Positions 26,709 to 35,584 are shown, numbered from the stretch's first letter. The stretch: 64,000 nt of DNA from Rubrobacter tropicus (GCF_011492945.1 NZ_CP045119.1:1612001-1676000); one strand, 5' to 3'. A program made the numbers and translations. The notes: a model not told the origin generated them from the letters alone.

Positions 26709-27518
26709 TCATCCGGGCGAGGCCACCACGCACACGAGCGTCTCGACATCGTCCTTACCGGACACCGCGTTGTCCCTCCTGCCGGGGGCCGCTGCGACCG
26801 CGGTGAGGATCGCGTCCGCGACGACCTGTGGCTGCGAGATCATGATCACGTGGGAGCCCTCGATCTCGGTGATCGTGGCCCCGGCACGCTCGGCCATGGA
26901 ACGCACGACGTCGGAACCTGCCGCCTTGTCGCCGGTGGGGACCACGGCCCAGGACGGCAGGTTCTTCCAGGCGGGCACCCCGGACGGCTCGGAGAACGCC
27001 AGCTCGGCGACGGGGCGCTGGGTGGCGGCCATCACGGCGGTCTGCTCGCCGGGCAGGTCGGCGGCGAAGGCGTCGTGGAACTTCGCGGGATCGATGGCGA
27101 ACTCCACGGCCGTCTCCGCGCCCCGTCCCGTCGGGTACTGAAACGGGACCAGGGCCGCATTCAAGACGCTGTCCTTCGAGGTGCTTTCGATATCTGCCAG
27201 GCGCTCGCCTTCGTCCGGGGCGAAGGCGGCGATGTAGACCAGACCGCCGACGTTGTCGGCGTTGGCGGCGGCGTTGGTGATCACCGCGCTGCCGTACGAG
27301 TGGCCGACTGCGAGGACCGGGCCGGGGATCTGGTCGAAGAAGCTGGCGATGTAGGCGGAGTCGATGGAGATGCCGCGTAGCGGGTTCGCGGGGGCCGTAA
27401 CCCGTATCCCGCCCGCCTGCAGCCGCTCGACCACGCCGGCCCAGCTCGAAGCATCGGCAAAAGCGCCGTGCACGAGGACGACGGTGGGCCTGGATCCATC
27501 CTGCGGGCTCATGCTCAT
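26709..27518 (-). CDS. Alpha/beta hydrolase
   Basis: A 269-residue hydrolase with VVLVHGAFADASSW (oxyanion hole), nucleophile elbow GHSYG near residue 92, and a C-terminal GSHVIMISQP that supplies the catalytic His. The PTVVLVHGAFADASSW start is typical of the salicylate-esterase/hydroxynitrile-lyase-like group common in actinobacteria. Substrate unknown. No signal peptide, so cytosolic. It begins an accessory stretch of hydrolases with somewhat lower GC than the rest of the window. Confidence 0.88.
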   Translation of the reverse strand: MSMSPQDGSRPTVVLVHGAFADASSWAGVVERLQAGGIRVTAPANPLRGISIDSAYIASFFDQIPGPVLAVGHSYGSAVITNAAANADNVGGLVYIAAFAPDEGERLADIESTSKDSVLNAALVPFQYPTGRGAETAVEFAIDPAKFHDAFAADLPGEQTAVMAATQRPVAELAFSEPSGVPAWKNLPSWAVVPTGDKAAGSDVVRSMAERAGATITEIEGSHVIMISQPQVVADAILTAVAAAPGRRDNAVSGKDDVETLVCVVASPG

Positions 27519-27640
27519 CGTGTTGCCTCCCTGGTTCTCGTTTTCTCGACCGTTACCGGAGACCCCCCAAAGAAGCCTGCCAAGGGCGTGGCTCCTCGCC
27601 GTACTGCGTGTGTGATCGGGTGAAAAGCCTCTGCGGCGGA

Positions 27641-28651
27641 TCAGCCGAACGTGAACGCAAAAGCCTCCACGCCCGAATCGAGAAACTCGATCTCGAACCG
27701 TCGATCAGCGTTTGGCTTTGGTTGCCGGATCAGCTGATACAGCCGCTGTTCGGTGACCGTGCCGTTGCCCTGGTCGTCGACGTCGATTCCGTGGGCAGCT
27801 CCCGGCGGCTGTCCGTCGATGAGCACGCGAAACCGCGCGGTAGTTCCTCGCGCTGCCGGTCCCATGACGAGATGGAGATCGCGGGCGCGAAAGCGGTACG
27901 CGATCCGCCCGTTGGCCTCGTTCAGCACCGTGGCCTGTCTCTCCACCGTCCAATCACCCGAGAGGGCCCAATGATTTAGCCTCAACCGCGCCGGGAAAGC
28001 GTATACCCGACGCCTGTCCAATACCGCACCTCCGGGAGACGCGAAGTTCTCGGTGCGCTCATAGCCGACATAGTTCTCCGGAGACCCCAGGCTGCCCCAA
28101 TCGGCGGCGGCCTCAACACCACGGGCATCGACCGAAACCAGTTCGTGACCGACGCCGCCGTTTCCGGCCTCGGCCAGCAGTCGCTGAACGATCATCTCCG
28201 ACTGTTCGTATTCGCCCTCGCCGAATTGATGATGTCGAACATGCCCCTGCGCATCGACGAAATAGAGGGCGGGCCAATACCTGTTGTCGAAAGCACGCCA
28301 TATCGCATAGTCGCTATCGATCGCCACCGGATATTCCACCCTCATGTCCTTCGCGGCTCGGCGGACGTTATCGAAGTTTCTCTCGAATTCGAACTCGGGC
28401 GTGTGCACGCCGACCACCGCCAACCCTTGGTCCCCGTATTTCTGGGCCCAGGCGCGGACGTAGGGAAGCTGGCGCAGCCAATTGATGCAGGTGTAGGTCC
28501 AGAAGTCGACGAGGACGACTTTTCCGCGCAGGCCGGCCGCCGTCAACGGCTCCGAGTTGAGCCACCCGGTCGCGCCGCCGAGAGAAGGCAACTGGCCCTC
28601 CACGGGTAACCTGGGGTGTAGCGCAGCGAGCAAGAGCTGTCTTGCTTTCAC
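27641..28651 (-). CDS. Thioredoxin-like protein (DipZ C-terminal type) with altered CxxC
   Basis: The 336-residue protein has a TlpA-like thioredoxin domain (about 30-165) followed by a beta-rich domain with YVGYERTENFASPGG, as in the C-terminal part of DipZ/CcdA fusions. The active site reads FWTYTCINWLRQLPY: Cys55 is kept but the second Cys is Trp58. Related proteins normally have CINC. Without the resolving Cys, normal disulfide exchange is unlikely. No signal peptide or CcdA membrane part is present. The GTG start follows GAGAGG by 8 bases. Codon use seems richer in A/T than the neighbours, suggesting transfer. Confidence 0.82.
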   Translation of the reverse strand: MKARQLLLAALHPRLPVEGQLPSLGGATGWLNSEPLTAAGLRGKVVLVDFWTYTCINWLRQLPYVRAWAQKYGDQGLAVVGVHTPEFEFERNFDNVRRAAKDMRVEYPVAIDSDYAIWRAFDNRYWPALYFVDAQGHVRHHQFGEGEYEQSEMIVQRLLAEAGNGGVGHELVSVDARGVEAAADWGSLGSPENYVGYERTENFASPGGAVLDRRRVYAFPARLRLNHWALSGDWTVERQATVLNEANGRIAYRFRARDLHLVMGPAARGTTARFRVLIDGQPPGAAHGIDVDDQGNGTVTEQRLYQLIRQPKPNADRRFEIEFLDSGVEAFAFTFG

Positions 28652-28689
28652 GATGAAGGCCTCTCATCTGGTCGGACGTGTCGGCAACG

Positions 28690-28788
28690 TGCGTACCCAA
28701 CATCCGGGACGCCGGCATCGATCCGCTTCAGTACGCCGAACGGCGTGTTCATCCCCGGCTTAATCGTGGTCGCGATTCCTTGGGCCAT
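28690..28788 (-). pseudogene. N-terminal fragment of an alpha/beta hydrolase
   Basis: Thirty-three codons starting at an ATG with a GGAG upstream read MAQGIATTIKPGMNTPFG and then VLKRIDAGVPDVGYA. This resembles the start of haloalkane-dehalogenase-like hydrolases, which continue with an HGWP motif. Here the frame ends in unrelated codons within 15 residues and no hydrolase core follows. It is a probable truncated relic, recognised from memory. Confidence 0.5.
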
Positions 28789-28845
28789 TTGTCTTTCTCC
28801 AGCTTGATGGAAGCGATGTTGCCGCGTATTCCCACCACTCTCCAA

Positions 28846-30042
28846 CTAGCGCAGTGACCTGAACGCCGCTCGGACCTCGTCAGCGAAGAGCGCCGGCTCT
28901 TCCCACGCGGCGAAGTGGCCGCCCCTGTCGACCTCGTTGAAGTAGGTGAGGGTGCCGTACGACCCCCCGACCCAGCTGCGCGGGGCCGCCCAGATCTCAC
29001 CGGGGAAGGTGGTGAAGCCCACCGGGACCGAGACCTCGGGAGGAGGCTGGGCGGCCACGGCCGCGACGGCGGCGGCCCCGTAGCTCTCCCAGTACGACCG
29101 GGCCGCCGATGCCCCGGTGCCGGTCAGCCAGTACAGCGTGATGTTGTCGAGGATGTGGTCGCGGGTGAGATTGCCCGTCGGCTGCCCCTCGACGAAGGCG
29201 CGCGACATCTTGTAGTAGCTGTCCGTGTCGTGGTCGAGCATCCAGGCCGCCAGGGCGACGGGTGAGTCCAGCAGGGCGTAGCCGATCGTCTGCGGCCGGG
29301 TGGCCTGCTCCAGGAAGTAGGCGAAGCCGGTGGCCTGGAACTCGGCGAGCGCGGCCGCCGCCGCGCGTTCGGGCTCGGTGTCGGCCGGCTGGGGACCGCC
29401 CAGCGCCGTCACGAGCAGGTTCATGTGGATGCCGAGCAACCCCTCGGGCGCCTGGCGGCCCATCGCGTCGCTGACCCCGGCGCCCACGTCGCCGCCCTGG
29501 GCGACGTACCGGGGGTAGCCGAGGCGCCGCATCAGCTCCGCCCAGGCGCGCGCTACGCGACCGACACCCCAGCCGAGCTCGGTCGGCTCGCCGGAGAAGC
29601 CGTACCCGGGCAGGGACGGCAGCACGAGGTCGAACGCGTCCTCGGCGCGTCCACCGTGCGCGGTCGGGTCGGTGAGCGGGCCGACCGTCTCCAGCAGCTC
29701 GACGACCGAGCCGGGCCAGCCGTGCGTCATGATCAGCGGCAGCGCGCTCTCGTGCGGCGACCTGACGTGGATGAAGTGGATGTCGACCCCGTCGATCTCG
29801 GTCACGAACTGCGGCAGCGCATTCAGTCTCGCCTCGCCCTGGCGCCAATCGTAATCTGTGGCCCAGTAGCGTGCGAGCTCCTGCATCGTCGCGAGCTGCA
29901 CGCCCTGCGACCGATCTTCGACGAGCTCCTTGCTGGGCCAGCGCGTCGCGAGAATCCGTCGGCGGAGGTCGGCCAGGTCCTCCTCCGGAACGTCGATGCG
30001 GAATGGGCGGACTTCGACCCCTCCCCCAACTAGATGCGTCAT
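28846..30042 (-). CDS. Epoxide hydrolase family protein (EHN domain)
   Basis: The 398-residue protein begins with the epoxide-hydrolase N-terminal lid (FRIDVPEEDLADLRRRILATRWP), then an alpha/beta hydrolase core: MTHGWPGS oxyanion hole, nucleophile Asp in VAQGGDVGAG and a C-terminal GGHFAAWEEP for the catalytic His. It hydrolyses epoxides to diols; the physiological substrate is unknown. AAGGAG lies 7 bases before the ATG. It belongs to the accessory hydrolase stretch and follows no obvious operon. Confidence 0.92.
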   Translation of the reverse strand: MTHLVGGGVEVRPFRIDVPEEDLADLRRRILATRWPSKELVEDRSQGVQLATMQELARYWATDYDWRQGEARLNALPQFVTEIDGVDIHFIHVRSPHESALPLIMTHGWPGSVVELLETVGPLTDPTAHGGRAEDAFDLVLPSLPGYGFSGEPTELGWGVGRVARAWAELMRRLGYPRYVAQGGDVGAGVSDAMGRQAPEGLLGIHMNLLVTALGGPQPADTEPERAAAAALAEFQATGFAYFLEQATRPQTIGYALLDSPVALAAWMLDHDTDSYYKMSRAFVEGQPTGNLTRDHILDNITLYWLTGTGASAARSYWESYGAAAVAAVAAQPPPEVSVPVGFTTFPGEIWAAPRSWVGGSYGTLTYFNEVDRGGHFAAWEEPALFADEVRAAFRSLR

Positions 30043-30394
30043 GGTTGTCTCCTTTGCGTGGACCGCGCTTCTTTATGTGACGATCGCAGCGTACTCCTGC
30101 GCAAAGACGACGTATGTTCCGCACGGCACAAAGTATCGTGGTGCACAGCCGCTCCCCTTCGGAGAGCTTTTGGCGGTCGTAAGAACAGGCTTTGACGAGC
30201 TCCTTCGTCACCCCTCCCGACGAGCGGCTGATCCGGCATGCACCACATCGGGGGTCGGCCCGCAACTATCGTTCCGGTCTCTGCTTTGAAGAATGCGTCC
30301 TGAGAGCGGTGACGGTGGGGGTGTGATCCGCTTCACCCAGAACGCAAATCAACCCGCAGGATCTGTTGCGTGGACTGCTGGGGTCGAAAACCCC
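30043..30394. other. Gene-free stretch upstream of the epoxide hydrolase
   Basis: About 350 bases between the epoxide hydrolase start and the end of a small membrane-protein gene. I see no reading frame with family resemblance, no RNA gene and no strong inverted repeat apart from a weak GGGG/CCCC hairpin near 30380. It should hold the promoter of the hydrolase. Confidence 0.5.
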
Positions 30395-30721
30395 TTACCG
30401 GGACCGCAACGTCTCGTTGTTACGGTAGCGCCGGCGGGCTGCATCGTCCATAACGCCGCCTGAGAGCGTCACGTAGAGGAACAGGACGAGGGAGATGAGG
30501 AGCCCGATGACGAGCAAGACCGCCAGCAGCATGAACGTCAGCACAGGCTCCCCGAACTCGCCGTCCCTCGACGGTACGAGAACGGAATCAATCAAGAAGT
30601 AGAGCGCGAAGACGCCGAAGACCTTGCAGACCGTCGTCACGGCCCACAGGGCAGCCTCTCGGTGGTCCAGGAAGCGGCGGGGCTTTCCCGCCTCGTCCGT
30701 CTTGTAGAGCCATCGCCGCAC
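30395..30721 (-). CDS. Hypothetical membrane protein
   Basis: About 108 residues with two hydrophobic helices (AALWAVTTVCKVFGVFALYFLI and a long LTFMLLAVLLVIGLLISLVLFLYV) and a basic tail DDAARRRYRNNETLRSR. I do not recognise a family. The start is uncertain; the GTG at 30721 is chosen because the frame further upstream runs through a perfect palindrome that looks like a terminator. It lies downstream of the polyol dehydrogenase operon but probably is not part of it. Confidence 0.55.
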   Translation of the reverse strand: MRRWLYKTDEAGKPRRFLDHREAALWAVTTVCKVFGVFALYFLIDSVLVPSRDGEFGEPVLTFMLLAVLLVIGLLISLVLFLYVTLSGGVMDDAARRRYRNNETLRSR

Positions 30722-30745
30722 CCGCCCATCACCCCCGTTCGGGAC

Positions 30746-30769
30746 CCTGCCAGGGCCGGCCCTGGCAGG
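30746..30769. terminator. 24-bp perfect palindrome, likely terminator
   Basis: CCTGCCAGGGCC is directly followed by its exact reverse complement. It lies about 80 bases after the stop of the polyol operon. No T-run follows, as is common in high-GC actinobacteria. Alternatively it could be a protein-binding site. Confidence 0.5.
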
Positions 30770-30847
30770 CACATGGTGCCGAACCGGGGCGGGCCGCGCA
30801 TAGGACGGAAGTACCATCTTGCAGGCCGGGGGTATGATCTTCTCTGG

Positions 30848-31876
30848 TTACGCGCCCGCGTTCGGGACGACCATCGGTTTGACGTTTCCGGCGTCCTTGC
30901 GGCTGGCCTGGAGGGCGTCCGCGGCGTGGTCGAGGTCGAAGCGGCTGGTTACGAGCGCGTCGAGGTCGACCTTGCCGGTGGCGGCGAGCTCTATGGCGGC
31001 CGGATAGGTGTTGGCGTAGCGGAAGGTTCCGGTCACCCAGATCTCACGCGTCTGGACGAAAGCGAGCGGCACGCTCGTCTCCTCGTTCGGCCCCATACCG
31101 ACCACCACTGCCGTGCCCGCGGGCCGCAGGGATCGGATGCCGTCGCCGAGCGCCGTCGGGTTCCCGGAGCACTCTATGAGCGAGTCCGCCTCGATACCGG
31201 CCTCCTCCAGCGGCTCTTCCGCGACGTTCATGGTCCTCGTGGCCCCCATCTTGCGGGCCATCTCCAACCTCTCCGGGGCGACGTCTGTGACGGTAACCTG
31301 CGTGGCGCCCTCCGCGAGGGCTACCTGGAGGGAGACGAGCCCGATCGGGCCTGCCCCGGTCACGAGGACGTGGTCGCCGGCCTTCGTGCCGGCCTTGCGG
31401 TTGGCCCATATCCCGACCGAGAGGGGCTCCATGAGCGCGCCGGCGTCGTCTGAGAGTGTCTCCGGCAGCGCGAAGGCGAAGTCCTCGTGAATCGCCACGT
31501 AGTTGGCGAACGCGCCGTCTATCGGCGGGGTGGCGAAGAAGCGGACGTTGGGGCAGAGGTTGTAGCGCCCGGCGCGGCACTCCCGGCAGGTCCCGTCCGG
31601 TATGCCGGGTTCGAGGGTTACGCGGTCGCCTTCTTTGTGCCTGGTGGCCTCGCCGCCGAGCCCGACCACCGTGCCCATGGACTCGTGGCCCAGGATCATG
31701 GGCTCTTCCACGATAAACGAGCCGATGCGGCCTTCCTCGTAGTAGTGGACGTCCGACCCGCAGACGCCGACGGCCCGGATCTCGACCAGGACCTCCTTCG
31801 GCCCCGGCTCCGGGACCTCCCGCTCCTCGACGCGCACGTCGCGGGTTCCGTACATGACCGCCGCCTTGTTGTTCAT
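30848..31876 (-). CDS. Zinc-dependent alcohol dehydrogenase, sorbitol/polyol type
   Basis: The 342-residue medium-chain dehydrogenase shows catalytic-zinc motifs VGVCGSDVHYY and LGHESMG, the structural Cys region TCRECRAGRYNLCPN (three Cys visible rather than four), and the NAD loop VTGAGPIGLVSLQVAL. GRIGSFIVEEPMILGHE is characteristic of sorbitol/xylitol dehydrogenases, which oxidise polyols to ketoses. The ATG at 31876 follows AAGGAGA and overlaps the stop of the META-domain gene. It is the last gene of an importer operon, so the importer probably brings in its polyol substrate. Confidence 0.9.
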   Translation of the reverse strand: MNNKAAVMYGTRDVRVEEREVPEPGPKEVLVEIRAVGVCGSDVHYYEEGRIGSFIVEEPMILGHESMGTVVGLGGEATRHKEGDRVTLEPGIPDGTCRECRAGRYNLCPNVRFFATPPIDGAFANYVAIHEDFAFALPETLSDDAGALMEPLSVGIWANRKAGTKAGDHVLVTGAGPIGLVSLQVALAEGATQVTVTDVAPERLEMARKMGATRTMNVAEEPLEEAGIEADSLIECSGNPTALGDGIRSLRPAGTAVVVGMGPNEETSVPLAFVQTREIWVTGTFRYANTYPAAIELAATGKVDLDALVTSRFDLDHAADALQASRKDAGNVKPMVVPNAGA

Positions 31877-32376
31877 GCTTTCTCCTTCTCGAAGAGTAGG
31901 ATCTTCTCGCCCGCGCCGTTTTGGATCTCCAGCCGGTCCTCTACCAGCCGGTAGGAGGCGGCCTCGCCAAGGGCGCGCAGGTACCGTTGTTCTTGATCCA
32001 TCACCCCGCCCTCGGTCTTGCCGCAGGCCATCTCGGTAGCGCTGATCGTGGAGGTCTCCATGGTTCCATTGCCGAGCCTCACCTCGGCTGCTCTGTAGAA
32101 GTTGCACCCGGCGTTTCCGGCCAGGCCGTCATTTCGGAAGTTCAGGGTGATCTGCGTCCCCCCGATGAGCCCGCGTCCCTCTAGCTCCGTCAGCGCCCAC
32201 TTCGTGCCCGAGAGATCTACCCTTTCGTCGGCGCTGGCCGTCGTGTCGGCGTACGCGGTCGGTTCGCCCGAACTCTCCTCCCGAGCTTCGGTATTTCCGG
32301 TCGGGTCCGAAGCGTCGGTGTTGCCGCAAGCGGCGACGAGCGCCATTGCCGTGACCAACAATGCCCGAACCCACAA
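31873..32376 (-). CDS. META/HslJ-domain lipoprotein
   Basis: A 167-residue protein with a lipoprotein signal peptide (MWVRALLVTAMALVAACGN, Cys17), a Ser/Thr/Glu-rich linker and a META domain: LSGTKWALTELEGRGLIGG, FRNDGLAGNAGCNFYRA and TEMACGKTEGGVMDQEQRYLRAL. HslJ-like domains occur in envelope or motility proteins of unclear function. The TTG start is one base after the permease stop with GGGAG upstream. Its placement inside a polyol importer operon is unusual and its job there is unknown. Confidence 0.85.
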   Translation of the reverse strand: MWVRALLVTAMALVAACGNTDASDPTGNTEAREESSGEPTAYADTTASADERVDLSGTKWALTELEGRGLIGGTQITLNFRNDGLAGNAGCNFYRAAEVRLGNGTMETSTISATEMACGKTEGGVMDQEQRYLRALGEAASYRLVEDRLEIQNGAGEKILLFEKEKA

Positions 32377-32377
32377 G

Positions 32378-33202
32378 CTACTCTCCCGTGACCGCGCCGA
32401 GGGTCAGGCCCTTTACCAGGTATCGTCGGACGGCGAGCCCTACCAGGATCATGGGCGCGACGACGATGGTGCCTATGGCCGTGAGCTGTCCCCAGTTGAG
32501 GCCCGTCTGGGTGTTGAGCTGGGAGGCGGCTATGGGCAGCGTCTGGCTGTCGGGTCCCGCGAAGGTCACGGCGAAGGCGTAGTCGTTCCAGGAGAAGACG
32601 AGGCAGAGGATGGCCGTGGTCACGATGCCCGGCGCGGTCAGTGGGAGCGCGATGCGCCAGAACGCCTCGAACCGGGTGGCGCCCTCCACCATCGCCGCCT
32701 CCTCCAACGAGGGCGGCAGGTCGGCGAAGAAGGCGTTCATGATCCAGATCGCGAAGGGCAGGTTGAAGGTCAGGTACGCGATGATGAGGCCGAGCGTCGA
32801 GTCGAGCAGGCCCGCGTAGCGGAAGAGGATGAAGAGCGGCAGGATCACGGCGGCTATGGGTGCCATTCTGGTCGAGATGATCCAGAACGCCACGTGGTCC
32901 TTGCCCCGAAAGTGCGCCCGCGAGAGCCCGTAACCCGCCAGGCACCCTAAAGTGACGGCTATGATCGTCGAGATGCCGGCCGCGAGCAGGCTGTTCTGGA
33001 CGTAGCCCCACAGCCCGCTCTGGAACAGGGCCCCGTAGTGCTCGAGCGTCGGGGTGAAAAACAGCGACGGCGTGGTCGCCAGCAGGTCGTTCGGGGACTT
33101 GAACGAGGAGAGCACCATCCATACGAGTGGTACGACCGTCCACAGGAGGACGAGCGCGAGCGCCGCGTAGAGGAGCACTTTCGTTACGGTTCCGTGCCTC
33201 AT
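32378..33202 (-). CDS. ABC sugar/polyol permease, MalG type
   Basis: A 274-residue inner-membrane permease with six helices and the EAA loop EEAAMVEGATRFEAFWRIALPLTAPGI, where the ATPase docks. The start FKSPNDLLATTPSLFFTPTLEHY is typical of the second permease of carbohydrate importers. The ATG at 33202 overlaps the stop of the first permease (ATGA). No ATPase gene is in the cluster; a shared MsiK/MalK-type ATPase elsewhere is likely. Confidence 0.93.
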   Translation of the reverse strand: MRHGTVTKVLLYAALALVLLWTVVPLVWMVLSSFKSPNDLLATTPSLFFTPTLEHYGALFQSGLWGYVQNSLLAAGISTIIAVTLGCLAGYGLSRAHFRGKDHVAFWIISTRMAPIAAVILPLFILFRYAGLLDSTLGLIIAYLTFNLPFAIWIMNAFFADLPPSLEEAAMVEGATRFEAFWRIALPLTAPGIVTTAILCLVFSWNDYAFAVTFAGPDSQTLPIAASQLNTQTGLNWGQLTAIGTIVVAPMILVGLAVRRYLVKGLTLGAVTGE

Positions 33203-34101
33203 TTGGCGAGCCCCCTGTTCTTGAGGATGCGCATAAACAGGTTCGCGACGATTATGGAAAAGGCTAGCATGCCGAGTCCTATTGCCGCCGCGTAGCCCAG
33301 GTCGAAGAAGCGGAAGGCCGTCTCGTAGAGCCGGATCGGGATGATCTTGGTGGCGTTTCCAGGCCCCCCGTTGGTGGTCACGAAGATGATGTCGAAGTAG
33401 CGGATTGCGTCCATCGAACGGATCAACAGCGCCACTATGACCACCCCCGCTATGGAGGGCCAGACCATGTGCCGCAGCCGCTGCCAGTAGTTGGCCCCGT
33501 CTATGTTGGCGGCCTCGAGGACCGAGACCGGAACCGACGAGAGGCCCGCGAGGACTATGAGGGTGATCAAGGGCGTCCACTCCCACACGTCCATGAGTAT
33601 GACCGCGAGTAACGCCGAGCCCGGCGTGCCGAGGATGTCCTGGGTGTAGAGGCCCGTGGCGTTCAGGAAGTACGCGTAGAGGCCGTAGGTCGAGTCGGTC
33701 AGGAAGCGCCCGAGGAGGCCGACTATAACGGGCGCCACGAACATCGGCATGAGGATGAGGGAGAGGGCCGCGTAGCGTCCCGCGATGATCTCGTTCAGGA
33801 GCAGCGCGATGCCTACCCCAAGCACCATCTCGATACCTACGGTCGCTATAAAGTAGATAGCGCTCCGGGCCCAGCTCCCGAGCACGACGCTGTCGGTGAA
33901 CAGCCGCGTCCAGTTCTCCATCCCCGTCCACTCGAAGGAGATGCCTCCTATGAGCGAGACGGTGTTGAAGCTCATGAAGATTATGTAGACGAACGGGAAG
34001 AGGGAGAGGACCGCCAGTAGGACGAGCGCCGGCAACAGCATCTTCGTCTCCAGGGAGATCCCCCGCCGGCCGCCGCCCTTTTCGGTGGTGTTGGACGCCA
34101 T
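33199..34101 (-). CDS. ABC sugar/polyol permease, MalF type
   Basis: This 300-residue permease has LLPALVLLAVLSLFPFVYIIFMSF at the first helix and the EAA-loop region VLEAANIDGANYWQRLRHMVWPSI. It is the first permease of the importer and follows the binding-protein stop by one base. It pairs with the MalG-type permease to form the channel for the substrate delivered by the lipoprotein upstream. Confidence 0.93.
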   Translation of the reverse strand: MASNTTEKGGGRRGISLETKMLLPALVLLAVLSLFPFVYIIFMSFNTVSLIGGISFEWTGMENWTRLFTDSVVLGSWARSAIYFIATVGIEMVLGVGIALLLNEIIAGRYAALSLILMPMFVAPVIVGLLGRFLTDSTYGLYAYFLNATGLYTQDILGTPGSALLAVILMDVWEWTPLITLIVLAGLSSVPVSVLEAANIDGANYWQRLRHMVWPSIAGVVIVALLIRSMDAIRYFDIIFVTTNGGPGNATKIIPIRLYETAFRFFDLGYAAAIGLGMLAFSIIVANLFMRILKNRGLAK

Positions 34102-34102
34102 C

Positions 34103-35584
34103 TTAGGCCACGCCTCCTCTCCCGCTGGAGGCGAGGTTCTGGACCCGCGTGTTCGCCTCGTCGAAGCCCTGCTTGGCCGTCTTCATGGCCTCCTCGGGCG
34201 ACTTGCCGCTCACGAGCATGCTGGAGAGCTCCGTGAAGATTATGGTGTCGCACTCGTTCCAGGCCGGTATCTTGGGCCTGAGCCCGATGTTGTCTGGCTT
34301 CCAGGAAGTGGCGACGGCGTCGTAGGTGAGCATGTTCGGCATCTCCGAGGGCGGCTCCATCGCCTTCTTGACGTCCGGCCTCTCGTAGAGGGAGGACCGG
34401 GTGGGCGTCCCGCCGCCGACGTCGCTCTTGAGCCCCATGAGCTGCGTCTCCGGCGAGGTCGCCCACACCAGAAAGAGCCACGCCGCCCGCTGCTCTTCCG
34501 CGGGCGAGGCCCCGTTTACCGAGAGCCCCGTGCCGCCCCACATGCCTGACTGCCGCGCCGGGCCCTTCGGCAGCGGCGCGAAGCCGACGTCCTTGCCGAT
34601 AGAGGAGTCGACGATGCCGGCGGCGAACTCGTGCCAGTTGGGCGCCATCGCAACCTGCCCGGCCCTGAAGGCCTCGTCCAGCGCGTTCCAGTCCCAGGAG
34701 GTGCTGGAAGGGTGCGCGATCTCCAACAGCTTCTTGTAGAACTCCGCCCCCTCGACGGACTTCGGTTCGTCCAGGATGGAGGGACCCGGGTCGGAGGCGC
34801 CGAGGCTGCCGACGTTCGGGTTGTCGAAGTAGTCGCCGCCGTAGGACCAGAGGACGTTCGAGAAGTCGTTCATCAGGGAGTCGTGCTGCTTGGCCTGGTG
34901 GCCCGTCCCGTACGGGACCTCGTCGGCGTTGTCGTTGAACCACCTGGCGATCCGGAAGTACTCATCCCAGGTCGAGGATTCCGAGGGCATCGGGTCGAAG
35001 CCGAGGTCCTGGCGCATCCTTTCGCCGTGCTTCTCGAAGAGGTCCTTGCGGTACATCCAGATCATGGTCGGGCAGTCGTAGGGGAGGCCGTAGAGCGTCT
35101 TTTCGTCCTCGAAGCGTCCGGCCGCGGCGAGCTGCGCGGGGATGAAGTCGTCCACGCCGCGCTCGATGGAAGGGAGGTTCTCGTCGGCGTCGAACTCGTT
35201 GAGGTCGGCCAGGGCGCCGTGGTAGGGGGCCAGGATCTGGTACGGGTCGGCGTACAGGATCTGGTACGAACCGAGCCCGCTTCCTATGTCCAAAGCGACC
35301 TTCTGGACGAGGGAGGTGAGCTCCAGCTGGAGGATGTTTACCTTGATACCGGTCAGCTTCTCGAACTCGCCCAGGTTGGCCCCGATGGCCGAGGTCGGCG
35401 CGGTGTTCTCGGATACGAAGCTCAGCGTCGTGCCGGCGTATTGCTTCCACATGCCGGCACCGGCCCGCGCCCCGGTCGTGCCGCCGCCGCCGCATCCGGC
35501 GGCCCCCAAGAGCGAGGCCCCCGCCAGACCTGCTCCCGTCATCCTCAAGAAATCGCGCCTGGTAAGAGCGTGTCTCGAAGTCAT
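34103..35584 (-). CDS. Extracellular solute-binding lipoprotein, carbohydrate importer
   Basis: About 493 residues. The N-terminus has RRDFLRMTGAGLAGASLLG followed by AAGC, a twin-arginine signal ending in a lipobox (Cys31), so it is probably a Tat-exported lipoprotein. The mature part is a family-1 type binding protein: IGANLGEFEKLTGIKVNI, YGLPYDCPTMIWMYRKDLFE, and GTGLSVNGASPAEEQRAAWLF. I chose the ATG at 35584 for its GGGGG-containing leader; starts further upstream are possible. It heads the operon SBP-permease-permease-META-polyol dehydrogenase and captures a sugar or polyol outside the cell. Confidence 0.92.
   Translation of the reverse strand: MTSRHALTRRDFLRMTGAGLAGASLLGAAGCGGGGTTGARAGAGMWKQYAGTTLSFVSENTAPTSAIGANLGEFEKLTGIKVNILQLELTSLVQKVALDIGSGLGSYQILYADPYQILAPYHGALADLNEFDADENLPSIERGVDDFIPAQLAAAGRFEDEKTLYGLPYDCPTMIWMYRKDLFEKHGERMRQDLGFDPMPSESSTWDEYFRIARWFNDNADEVPYGTGHQAKQHDSLMNDFSNVLWSYGGDYFDNPNVGSLGASDPGPSILDEPKSVEGAEFYKKLLEIAHPSSTSWDWNALDEAFRAGQVAMAPNWHEFAAGIVDSSIGKDVGFAPLPKGPARQSGMWGGTGLSVNGASPAEEQRAAWLFLVWATSPETQLMGLKSDVGGGTPTRSSLYERPDVKKAMEPPSEMPNMLTYDAVATSWKPDNIGLRPKIPAWNECDTIIFTELSSMLVSGKSPEEAMKTAKQGFDEANTRVQNLASSGRGGVA

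Noticed and set aside
30722-30817. Longer N-terminus for the small membrane protein
   Set aside because: The extra codons run through a perfect palindrome and give a Pro/Arg-rich sequence unlike a protein start.
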